NCBI GenBank assembly: GCA_949825045.1
Contig: OX463836.1
Span: 9,999,829 to 10,063,828 of the forward strand
Length of the DNA: 64,000 nt
From: Argyresthia goedartella
Lineage: Eukaryota > Arthropoda > Insecta > Lepidoptera > Argyresthiidae
Direction of reading: 5' to 3'
Shown here piece by piece: positions 55,261 through 64,000 of the stretch. Position 1 is the first letter of the stretch, and every line of letters begins with the position of its first letter. Below the pieces are notes generated by a model. It made no database searches. It was not told the origin of the DNA and saw only the letters and a program-made list of their open reading frames with translations. The translations under genes were made by a program, and so were the position numbers.

Positions 55261-55299
55261 GCCGGTACCTTTCCCAGGCGACCCACAACTTGAACTCAC

Positions 55300-55442
55300 C
55301 TCAAAAATAATCAGCACGTACAGACCAAGGAGTAGCACACAGGAGCATATCACGCCGGTGCTTTCGTCCAGGGGGTTGACAGTGTACGACAGACTCAGTG
55401 GCACTGTGCTCAGAGTTGATGTGTTCATCCTTATCGCGTACA
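55300..55442 (-). CDS. OCA2: OCA2 exon 1 of those present: lumenal segment and a transmembrane helix
   Basis: The exon encodes about 47 residues that end in a hydrophobic helix (VICSCVLLLGLYVLIIFE), matching the P-protein helix before the HRT motif. A polar segment rich in Ser and Thr precedes it and is presumably lumenal. The acceptor is TTTTTCCATCGTAG and the donor GAG|GTGAGT. The exon starts with two bases of a split codon, so at least one coding exon lies upstream beyond the part I can recognise. I searched 55.5-64 kb by eye and found no convincing upstream exon. Identity is strong at the C-terminal half and weaker at the N-terminal half. Confidence 0.82.
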
Positions 55443-55682
55443 CTACGATGGAAAAAGAGAAAAATAAAGTGATAATTATAGTCATTTTATTTGTGACTAT
55501 ATGTATATAACATTTTCTTTGAAGTACCGGCTTATTGACTGATTGACTGATGTATCAACTGACAGCCTAAACCACTGTTCCTGGAGACATGAAACGTTGT
55601 ACAGGGTTTCCTTAAACAGTGTGAGTCTTTATAAAGTGCACATATCGAACTGGGTTGAATAAGACCGCATTTGATCGACAAA

Positions 55683-55832
55683 AATAGTAGTTTATGTGAC
55701 AGATACATTATGGAGGGCATTAAAACTCGAGAGTAGGTTTATGAAGTGAGTTTTTACCAAGTAGTATATCATTATGCTGGTCATAATGTTTTTGGACGCA
55801 GCAAAGTGGGTTGATGATACGTTTGTAGATAA
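55683..55832 (-). mobile_element. MITE family M1, internally deleted copy 7
   Basis: The outer arm (ATAGTAGTTTATGTGACAGA, GGAGGGCATTAAAACTCGAG) is joined directly to the distal core end (ACCAAGTAGTATATCATTAT through TTTGTAGATAA). About 300 bp are missing. Confidence 0.75.
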
Positions 55833-56029
55833 AAGATTTAAAAAGATAATTTGGCAGATAGGAAGTTGAATAATTCAAGCGATCAGCTTGTAACTATCAC
55901 GACGGCCGCACGTGATCACCACAAGCATCCACGACGGCACAGTTCTAGCGCGGGCATACAATCATGACGTCGTCGGCCCGCGACTATCTTGCCACGCACC
56001 GCGCCCCTCCACGCCGGTCCAGCTGCATT
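55833..56029. other. Flank stretch without recognised feature
   Basis: Moderately GC-rich sequence (CGTCGTCGGCCCGCGACTAT) near 55970; no gene seen. Confidence 0.3.
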
Positions 56030-56420
56030 TCCATGGCTCACAGTAAAATCTAAACGATCACTGTTAAATAAATCAATCAAGGGGTTGTTTTTCGTCGAAT
56101 ACTACACAAGCTGATAACCACTCAATGTGTGGGGACACGGACATAGCAGAAAGGTCTGACTTCTGGGCACATTAATAAAAAAAAAACCTCCAACAAAAAA
56201 ATAACAGAGCTGCAGCAGGCCGACGCTCTGGCCTCAGTTAACTGCCCTCCTCTCTACGCGATCTCAAGCTTACCCCCTGGTCACATTTTGGGGTGCATCA
56301 TTTCCCTTTTCCAACCCCTAGGCGATCTCAAGGTTACCCCCTGGTCGCGTACGGGATCCCGTCATCCCCCCAGCCCATCCTCACTTAACTTCTAGGCGAT
56401 CTCAAGGTTACGCGTAGTGG
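56030..56420 (+). repeat. Dispersed repeat family J, copy 2, and a short tandem repeat
   Basis: Positions 56030-56175 match 44935-45210. From 56259 to 56420 three units of about 65-70 bp start GCGATCTCAAGGTTACCCCC (first unit GCGATCTCAAGCTTACCCCC). Confidence 0.65.
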
Positions 56421-56679
56421 GAATTCCACCCTTGACAATCACCATCCGTCGTTACTCAGTTTAGTACAGAGCCCGCGTGCTGTTCGAACTGTAACTGTAA
56501 ACTGTTTTCAGGAGTAGTCCATGTGTTAATTCATAACGGCAAAGGAATCTACATCTAGATAGTACAACCTTTGGTCAATCAAATAAACATTGCGGCACCT
56601 AGTTAGGAGTACCGTACCGTTATCATTATACCAATCTTTCCCTGAATGTTTCCCACATTATGCTACTTAGCCAGATCCT
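56421..56679. other. Flank stretch without recognised feature
   Basis: Nothing recognised. Confidence 0.3.
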
Positions 56680-56998
56680 AAAATTAAGGTATAATTACAA
56701 AATTAAATGAACTTACCTAAGTGAAGATCCATTGTAATTATACGAAAAGCCAGAGAATTATACGCGACTCTTTAGAGAAAAGACAAAAAGTTTCCTAGCA
56801 ACACCTCAGCTGTCATCAATCATTCTAATTTAGAGCAACCTGTAAATAAGTAAAAGGTTTCGCAACTCCCCCTTTAGGGTAAACATACTGCGTAATGTTT
56901 AGGGTGGGAGGGTGATTAATATATTGTACCTAGCTTCTCGTATTATTACAATGGAACTTCACTTAGGTAAGTACGTTTAATTTTGTAATTATACTCTA
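56680..56998. repeat. Inverted-repeat-bounded unit next to the gypsy element
   Basis: The left arm (about 56682-56748: TATAATTACAAAATTAAATG, ACTTACCTAAGTGAAG, CCATTGTAATTATACGAAAA) pairs with the right arm 56935-56996 over about 60 bp at high identity. It abuts the 3' end of the gypsy pol remnant and so may be its 3' LTR with palindromic ends, or a MITE inserted there. A related unit is at 9744-10125. Confidence 0.6.
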
Positions 56999-57016
56999 AG
57001 CCAGGTCCAATATGAT

Positions 57017-57896
57017 TTACTGATAGATATTTAGATCGAGACGAAGGAGTGACACTGTGATTATTTTACCTTTGATATCTACGTCGTAAAATTTTAGGTG
57101 TGGTGATACGACTCTAAACGGTCCTACGTAAGGTGGGACTAATAAATTCCGGGCCTCAGTTCTCAAGAAAATATAAGAGCTGGTATTAAGATCGTCATGT
57201 ACATATATTTTATGATCATGATGCTTGTCATGAGACTTGGTACTCGGGATGGAGTTGAATATTTGAGCCAAGTCTGAAACGAAATCGTAAGTGTTGACTG
57301 ATTGATGTATTTGATTTAGTGAATAAGTCGATTGGTAATCTTATATTTGTACCATATAAGAATTGAGAAGGACAATCACCTAGATCCTGTTTTACGGCTG
57401 TTCGTAAGCCTAGTAGGACTAGAGGTAATTGGTGTGACCATTATGTGGTGTCAGTACACTTGGATATTAGGGCTGCTTTTAAAGTACGATAAAATTGTTC
57501 AACCATTCCGTTTGTTTTTGGGTTATATGTAGTTGTACGAATGCGTTCGATGCCGAGTAGTTTTAAAAGCTGGGAAAATAACTGTGATTCGAACTGCCGG
57601 CCTTGATCTGAACTTATTTTCCTAGGACATCTGAAACGAGCTACCCAGTATTCTAGGAACACCTTTGCTACTGTTTCAGCCGTAATATCTTTTGTAGGGA
57701 TTACTTCGGGCCATTTGGTTACTCGGTCGTTAAACGTGACACAGTATCTGAAACCGTTTGATAGTGGTAGAGGTCTAACAATATCTATATGTATGTGTTC
57801 AAGCCCAGAAGTGCTGTCGAACTCTCCCATTGGGTTGATAGTGTGACGTTGATTTTTGACAAGGAATACAATTCTTAACATTTCATGCTTGACCAA
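57017..57896 (-). pseudogene. Gypsy integrase, frameshifted
   Basis: The integrase core reads GLEHIHIDIVRPLPLSNGFR (first Asp), RKISSDQGRQFES (second Asp) and NPKTNGMVEQFYRTLKAAL (catalytic Glu). This is the D,D35E pattern of Ty3/gypsy integrases. Between 57440 and 57272 shifted frames give LLGLRTAVKQDLGDCPSQFL YGTNIRLP-type sequence, and the last frame (57271-57017) ends RNLLVPPYVGPFRVVSPHLK with a terminal basic segment. Two or three frame changes inactivate it. The full-length enzyme would insert reverse-transcribed DNA. Confidence 0.85.
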
Positions 57897-58128
57897 AAAT
57901 ATCTTTAATCTTTAACGGCTTGCTTAGTAGCTGCGACACCGGGGTGGCTAACGTTATGAATGGCTGTGATAGCGAGTTCCCGAAACTGTAAAGGTATATC
58001 TTCAGTGGATGTAGCGCAGGCTATTTTTGTACTAAAGTCGGGCATGGTAATCTATTTAAATTGAAGATTTGATTGCTTTTATAAATCTTCTAACTCTGGA
58101 TCGGTTTTTTGTGCCTCCGCTAAATATT

Positions 58129-58600
58129 TTAATCTAATAAAGATGGCATCGTGATTCTCTTAATTCTTGACAAGGCTTCGGCCACTATATTTTTATTGCC
58201 TTCTATGTATTGAATTTTATTGAAAAGTTGAGAAATAAAATGTAATTGACTGAGACGCCTTGGTGAGTCGGAGGGTGAAGTTTTTTTGTAAATACTTTTT
58301 GAAAGACCTGTGATACGTGAAAGTTGGATAACTTTGTCTATGAGTTTCCTACCGTGCAAATCGACTATCAACTTATTTGAAGCTAGGAAATCAGCTCCTA
58401 TAATTGAACGCTGGACATTTGCTAATATAAACTTCCATTTGAATTCGCGGCGTAAACCCAGGTTGATTTTAATTGTCTTTTCATGTAGTCTTATTTTCCG
58501 TATTGCCCTTTTGTGGCCAAGACGGAAACATCAGCTCCGGTATCTATCAAAAATGTCTTTGCAAACACACCTAGTGTATGGGGTCCCTACCCAGGGCGAG
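58129..58600 (-). pseudogene. Gypsy retropepsin fused to RNase H end by deletion
   Basis: The protease active site reads KTFLIDTGADVSVLATKG (near 58560-58510), followed after a frameshift by RSIIGADFLASNKLIVDLHG, the second retropepsin block. At about 58260 it jumps to RRLSQLHFISQLFNKIQYIE then GNKNIVAEALSRI, the end of RNase H. The reverse transcriptase, normally several hundred residues between these blocks, is absent. Confidence 0.82.
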
Positions 58601-58690
58601 TCATTACAACAGAAAACACTCCACACCAGCCACCACCGCCAGATTTATCGCCGCGTTTCTGCAGCAACCATATATAGCTGTAGCTGAAAA

Positions 58691-59044
58691 TACTAGTATT
58701 GGTGTTTAGAATAACCAATATTGTCTGTTGAAGTAACGATAGCTGATGGTACGGAATACTAAATTGATTGATTTACCATGCTGTTTTTGTAGAAGAAATC
58801 ATATTAAGATGCTTGTTATAGTTTGATAATACTAGTGTAGGTGTTTAGAATTGCCAATTTCGACTTTTGAAGTAATGATAGCTGTTGGTAGGGAATACCA
58901 AGGCATTTGTGAGATTTATCAAGGTGCTTTAGTATAAGCAAACAAACGTATCGGTTGGTTATATTTTGAAAATAATACTAGTATTGATTTAAAATAACCA
59001 ATATTGTCTGTTGAAGTAACTATTTATTATAACAGATCGCTTTA
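58691..59044. other. Diverged direct repeats
   Basis: ATACTAGTATTGGTGTTTAG then AATAACCAATATTGTCTGTTG recurs, diverged, at about 58690, 58829 and 58975, with a period of about 140 bp. The unit holds GTTGAAGTAACGATAGCTG. It may be a short satellite-like array or the gypsy 5' region. Confidence 0.5.
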
Positions 59045-59310
59045 AAAAGCTCCGTGGTCTAATGGGTTTCACGCTTGCTTCTCACATAAGAGATGCAGGT
59101 TCGATTTCTGAACATGTACCAATGAGATTATAAATTTATCTTAAGTACATTATTACGTCCGTCTGTTCTAACGGTGATGGAAAATATCGTGAAGAAACCT
59201 TTATTACTCCATAGCTGCGGCGAAGGGCTAGGGCCCCGCAAAATGGAGAATTGAATAACTGGCTAAAAGTGGGTACAATTGTGCTTCTGCCACCCCTCGT
59301 TATGTTACCT
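59045..59310 (+). repeat. SINE family B, nearly full copy
   Basis: AGCTCCGTGGTCTAATGGGT, B-box GGTTCGATTTC, TTTATCTTAAGTACATTATT and GGTGATGGAAAATATCGTGA are present, then CTGCGGCGAAGGGCTAGGGC. It is the most complete uninterrupted copy of the family. Confidence 0.78.
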
Positions 59311-59789
59311 CGCGTCACTTGGGTTTCAATTCATAGAGACTTGCGTCCCGGGCATTCACTTGGCGGGAATTCATCGGCTCCCGTACCGGCTTTCCGTGTA
59401 GAAAAGTACCCCAGAAAATTGGGCCCAATCTCCTTATTCCTTGGTAGGAAGACAACTTCTCTTGCGCGAATTAAGATTTCTTTAAATATTTCTACTTCTG
59501 TACAGTTTTTATAAAATATTTTCTCACGGAAACTAGTGATATTATGAGTGGGTTGTGTAATAAAAGTGTCAACAAAAAGTTTACATAATTGGTTATTTAG
59601 ACAGGTCGTTAAGATAGTATTGTTCACTAATGAGAGTGGAGTTAATTTAACAATGTAGAGTTCTAAGAATCACTATTTCTCTACGGCAGCTCAGTGACAC
59701 CCAAAAGTGGGTAATTCGTTGTTATAATAGCTTAATGATAAGATGAAAAATCCCTGTAGAGGTTATAAAACTGCTGGAATATGGGTGTG
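59311..59789. other. Flank stretch without recognised feature
   Basis: Nothing recognised. Confidence 0.3.
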
Positions 59790-61009
59790 TAAAGACTGGC
59801 TAAACTCTACTTTCATCACCCTTCCCAAAAAAGATTAAGTGACTACTGCACTATATCATTGATGAGTAAGTGCTTAAAGTTTTTCTGAAAATTATTCACA
59901 ATAGAATCTACACAAAATATGAAAAATACATGTCCGATACACAATCGGGATTTAGAAACGGGTTTGGTACACGTGATGCATTGTTTGGATAGCAAGTGCT
60001 TATGCAGCGTTGCTGGGATATGAATCTAAGCGTGTACATCTGCTTTCATTGATTACGAGAAAGCGTTCGACCATGTTAAACACGATAAATTGATCCAAGT
60101 TCTCGTTACCATTGGCCTGGACTCTAGAGATATCGCATTTATACGAAACCTGTACTGGCAGCAAACTGGAAATGTAAACGTTGAACAACAGCTTACTGAT
60201 GATGTAGAGATTCTACGTGGAGTACGTCAGGGATGTATATTGTCACCGTTGCTCTTCAATATGTATGCGGAAAGTATCTTCGCGGAAGCTCTTGAGGAAG
60301 CAACCGAGGGAATCGTTATAAATGGGAGACCCCTTAATAACATTAGATATGCGGACGACACAATACTTCTCACCAGCTCGATCGAAGATCTACAGAAACT
60401 TCTGACACGTGTGGAAATATTCAGTGCACAAAGCGTACTGAATATCAACACAAATAAGACCAAGTACATGATAGTTGGACGTACTCCCATACAACAGCTG
60501 GAGAGAGTACATTCTTTCAAATACTTGGGATGTATTGTGAATGATCAAGACGATCACGAGGTGAAATGCCGTATCGAACAGGATTAAAGTGCGTTCACCA
60601 AGATGAGCCACATTCTTTGCAATCGCAACCTCAAACTTTCCACAAGGTGCTGTCTAGTAAGATGCTACATATTTTAAATCCTGCTGTAAGAAACTAAAGC
60701 ATGGAGCCTAACTTAAACAATGTGTAAGCGGTTGGACGCGTTTGAAATGTGGGTTTACAGAAGGATGTTGAAGATATCATGGACAGATATAATAACAAAT
60801 ATTGCAGTCATGAAGAGAGTGAAGAAAGGATTAGAGATGATGAAGATAATTAAAGGAAGGAAGCTGCAATATTTCGGATATGTGATGCGAAACAACAAAT
60901 ATAATCTTCTCCAGCTGATAATGCAGGGAAAGATACAGGGACGCAAAAGACGTCGCTGACGTCTGGCTTAAAAACCTCCGAGAATGCTTCGGGATGAGCA
61001 CAACATCCT
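59790..61009 (+). mobile_element. RTE-type LINE, reverse transcriptase and C-terminus, degenerate
   Basis: Successive frames give TQSGFRNGFGTRDALFG (about 59940), DYEKAFDHVKHDKLIQVLVT, RGVRQGCILSPLLFNMYAES, NNIRYADDTILLTSS (catalytic YADD) and HSFKYLGCIVNDQDD. After a stop come AFEMWVYRRMLKISWTDII and LQYFGYVMRNNKYNLLQLIM. The tail NLRECFGMSTTSL is cut at about 61009 by another LINE. Frame 60090-60587 (165 codons) is the longest intact part. Confidence 0.85.
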
Positions 61010-64000
61010 TATTCATAATTCATAATTCATAATAGTTTATTGCAAAGTCACAAAATTTCACAAGGTGGTAAAATAAAAGTTATTTCATTGTGACGCCCTG
61101 TTAGGGCACAGCAACATGCGAAGGACAGCCAGTTGTCCATTTTACGAAAAATTGAAAAGAAAATTGAAAAATGATTACATTTATGTTCAAAATTGTATAG
61201 AGACAATTAACAAAATATTGTAGAGATTATTATTATTAACAATAAGTAAATAAATTAAGAGTAAATTATATAAACATTAAATTAGTAATAACATGTAATG
61301 GACAAGTAATTAGCGACTAGAAATGTTTACCTAATTTTATCATTGAAAAATTCTTTCACATCATAATATCATTTTTCAATGAGGAACTTCTTTAAATAAG
61401 TAATGAATAGTGTTTCTTTCTCTATGTTTTTTAAGTAATTTGGTATGTGATTGTATATTTTGATGGCCACATGATGGGGACTAGAAGACACGAGTTCTAA
61501 CTTTGAAAATGGTTTCTTTAATTTATTTTGGTCTCGATTATTCCTTTTATTTTTATTTTCTAGAGTGGAGTATAAGTTACCATGTTTTCTTACAAATTTG
61601 CAAGATTCTAATATATAAATAGAAGTTAAGGTAAGTATTTGGAGTTTTACAAAATAAGATCTACAAGATACCATTTGGTCAATATTTGTAAGTATTCTAA
61701 TACATTTCTTTTGTAGAATAAAAATATCCTTTATTTCACAACAATTCCCCCATAATATAATACCATACGATAGTCTGGAATGTGCGTATGGATAGTAGGC
61801 TGTGAGCGCAGTTTTGACATCAGTTACCCTTTTTAGTTGATGGAGGGCATAAGTAAAAGATGATAATTTGTTTTGCAATCTCTGTATGTAAGGTTTCCAG
61901 CTCAAGTTTGTGTCTAGATCGATCCCCAACAAGGTTGCTGTCTTTGTAGTCTCCAGTGGTATTTGTTTATAGCAATATGAAATTTGTAATGGGACTTTTT
62001 GTGAGGGTTTGAATTGAATTATATTAGTTTTTTTAAGGTTGAGTTCTAAATTTGATTCTTCTAGCCAGTCGGTGATCTTATCTAAGGTCATATCTAAGCT
62101 TTGGTTTAATTCGGTGGTATTCGAGCAGGAAAATAATATGGAAATGTCATCTGCGAAAAGGGTGCAAGGGTCATCAATTAGATTAGGTAGATTATTTATA
62201 TAAATAAGAAATAATAAACATCCCAAGACGCTACCTTGGGGAATAGATCCAGTAGAAAGGACTCTATCTGATCTGACGCATTCTACTTTACCTGTGATAA
62301 AATTGGTATTTTCAATCTCTACGTATTGGACACGGTTATGTAGGTATGACTTGAACCACCTGTATGCTAAGCCTCTAATCCTAGAGTCGTATAGTCTTTC
62401 TAATAGAGTTACAAAGCATACTCTATCATACGCTTTGCTCATATCGAGCTGTAAACCCACAGCATACCGTTTATTGTCTATTGATTCAAAAATTTTTTGC
62501 ACATAGTTATATATTGCCAATATAGTAGACCTATTTTTACGGAACCCGTATTGGTTATCATGTAGTATGTTATATTTTTCATAGAATTTATTCAGTCGTA
62601 TGGCCATAGCAGTTTCAAAAATTTTTGCTGAAGTAGGCAGTAAAGCAATAGGTCGATAATTATGAATGTCAGTGGCGTTTCCTTTTTGATGTTTAGGTTT
62701 TATAAGAGATGTTTTTAAGGCTTCGGGAAATATTCCTTCTGTAAAAGATTGATTGATAAGTTTACAAAAGGGTACTGCCAAAATATCCGCGCAATGTTTT
62801 ACCAGCAACGGAGGAATTTCATCTATACCAAAAGACTTCTTACTCTTAAGGCCTTTTATTATATTAAATGTTTCTTTTGGTTCAACAGGTGTGAGGAAAA
62901 AAGAATTTGTTATTTTACTTGCGGGAAGATTGTTTTTCTCTGATCTAGATTTATGTGACTTTCCTATAGATGCAAATAGATTATTGAATTCATTTGCAAC
63001 TATTTTCGGGTTAGATAAAGTATTGTTCGAAAATTTGAGTCTTATATTTTGTATAATTTTATATTTGTTTGTTACATTGTGTATTATTTTCCACATACAT
63101 TGGGTTTTATTAACTGAACTATTAAATTTAAATATATGTTGATAAGTTTCTTAGATTTACAAACTATCCTTTTTAGAGATTTGCAGTACATTTTATAGTA
63201 GTTTCGTAGAACTTTATTATTAGTCTGTGATATTAGTAGTTTTAATTGTCTTTTATTGCGACATGATATTTTTATACCCTTAGTTAGGTAAGTATTTTTC
63301 TGGTTTGGCTTATATTTTATTGATATTTTAGGAATACATTTATTAAGGGCTGTATGTATAATATTATCAAATGTATTAAGATTATCATTCACATTTTTAT
63401 CAGGTACTAATATACTCTCCCAGTCTACTGTTGAGATTTCGTTTTTAAATCTATTTATATTGAAATCGTTAAAATTACGCTTGATCAATGTAAAGTGGTT
63501 AGGGTTTTGAATATTAAGAGGAGTAGAAAATAAGACACTTCTATGGTCCGAAAGACCTAATTCTTGGACATCGACATGGTAGTCTTTTTTATTAAAGTTT
63601 GTAAAGATTAAGTCTATGCATTTTGAACTGGTTGGTGTAACTCTCGTCGGCTTTGTGACTTTTTGATGAAAATTATAACTTAACATGAAATTTGAAAGCC
63701 TAACTTTTTCGTGTTTATTTAAAAAATCTATATTCATGTCACCAGCTATCATGATGTTTTTAGAATTTTCTTTGGTATGGATATATCTTAAAAGTTGTTC
63801 CAAAGAACTGTAAAATGTGTTAACTTCTCGACTACTACTAGGCCAATACAGATTTACAATTAATAAATTAATTTTGGGAATTTCAATTGCACACATTTCG
63901 AAAACCATTTCTATTGACATAGATGAGATGTCTACACGTTCTAAATATTCAAATGTATTTTTTATTAATATACAAACATCCCCACCTGTATGTTGTTCAC
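61010..64000 (-). mobile_element. Jockey-like LINE, second copy, runs off the right edge
   Basis: The 3' end (left) is three ATGAATT-type units at about 61014-61035, directly in the RTE tail. ORF2 occupies 61369 to the edge. It is better preserved than the 46985-51672 element, with one frameshift seen. The 5' part is outside the window. Confidence 0.9.
61369..64000 (-). pseudogene. LINE ORF2 (endonuclease-RT), partial, one frameshift
   Basis: From the right edge the endonuclease frame reads EQHTGGDVCILIKNTFEYLE, then LLIVNLYWPSSSREVN, IMIAGDMNIDFL, SKCIDLIFTN and LGLSDHRSVLF, and continues to about 63090. A frameshift there leads to 575 open codons of RT (63096-61369): KKSFGIDEIPPLLVKHCADI, IHNYRPIALLPTSAKIFETA, GLQLDMSKAYDRVC, TGSIPQGSVLGCLLF and LFADDISILFS. 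The C-terminus is complete (PHHVAIKIYNHIPNYLKNIE then the stop at 61369). The ATG at 63918-63920 is internal; the true start lies outside. Confidence 0.9.

Larger units (their letters stand above)
34..55442 (-). other. OCA2: OCA2/P-protein gene span (partial gene, eight exons)
   Basis: This is the extent of the only host gene recognised. Eight exons on the minus strand code for consecutive parts of a P-protein (OCA2, hoepel) type transporter. I joined them by eye: every junction has GT and AG borders, and the phases fit (0/0, 0/0, 2/1, 0/0, 1/2, 0/0, 1/2 from the first to the last junction), so no internal exon is missing. The family belongs to the ArsB/NhaD (citrate-transporter-like) permeases; in vertebrates it acts as an anion transport protein of melanosomes, and insects carry hoepel-type homologues. 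The N-terminal exons must lie right of 55442 and the C-terminal exons left of position 34. Introns range from about 2.2 to 22.7 kb and hold all the mobile DNA described here. Confidence 0.9.
56999..58690 (-). mobile_element. Ty3/gypsy retrotransposon with RT deleted
   Basis: On the minus strand a retropepsin (from about 58570) runs straight into the last part of RNase H (about 58260-58150), then integrase (57896-57400) and the pol C-terminus (57271-57017). The whole reverse transcriptase and most of RNase H are missing. Gag is not seen beyond short traces near 58600-58690. Several frameshifts are present. Confidence 0.85.

Noticed and set aside
56259..56420. Promoter or CpG-rich 5' end of OCA2
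   Set aside because: The region is a three-unit tandem repeat next to a dispersed repeat that also occurs inside intron 2 (44935-45260); no exon with P-protein features lies nearby.

Overview
The window reads as a repeat-loaded stretch of a lepidopteran (moth or butterfly) nuclear genome. It is AT-rich, has short exons with GT/AG borders separated by introns of up to 22.7 kb, and is filled with tRNA-derived SINEs, MITEs, Jockey- and RTE-type LINEs, a maT-like mariner and Ty3/gypsy debris. The order Lepidoptera is an inference from repeat style; the species cannot be named from sequence alone.

One host gene is recognised. It lies on the minus strand and is the homologue of vertebrate OCA2 (P protein; the Drosophila homologues are hoepel1/2), a multi-pass transporter of the ArsB/NhaD permease superfamily. 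Eight consecutive exons are present at 55300-55442, 46314-46517, 23508-23623, 17977-18115, 14794-14929, 9405-9607, 2391-2484 and 34-176. Their phases join without a gap, giving about 390 codons. The 5' exons lie beyond the right edge and the 3' exons beyond the left edge. Two decayed copies of part of the sixth exon lie just 3' of it; one still reads open and is bounded by splice-like sites.

All else is mobile DNA in the introns or the flank. Left to right: LINE fragments and SINEs (0.3-7.5 kb); a Ty3/gypsy gag-protease relic (7.7-9.0 kb); several MITEs (10.8-14.5 kb); a complete but frameshifted DD37D mariner (15702-17018); a non-LTR retrotransposon with a C2H2 finger and a restriction-like endonuclease, inserted inside a MITE (18541-21727); a structurally complete hAT transposon with perfect 8-bp target duplications and a two-exon transposase (26911-29953); dispersed repeats and nested SINEs (30-46 kb); a nearly full-length Jockey-like LINE (47.0-51.7 kb); RTE fragments; a Ty3/gypsy element that has lost its reverse transcriptase (56.7-58.7 kb); and an RTE fragment interrupted by a second Jockey-like LINE that runs off the right edge (59.8-64.0 kb).

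No CRISPR array, operon, rRNA or convincing functional tRNA gene was found. No clearly new cellular system is apparent. The best leads are the exon-6 duplication, the intact hAT element, the two-stop endonuclease retroelement, the double-hairpin MITE family, and inverted repeats that bracket OCA2 exon 3.
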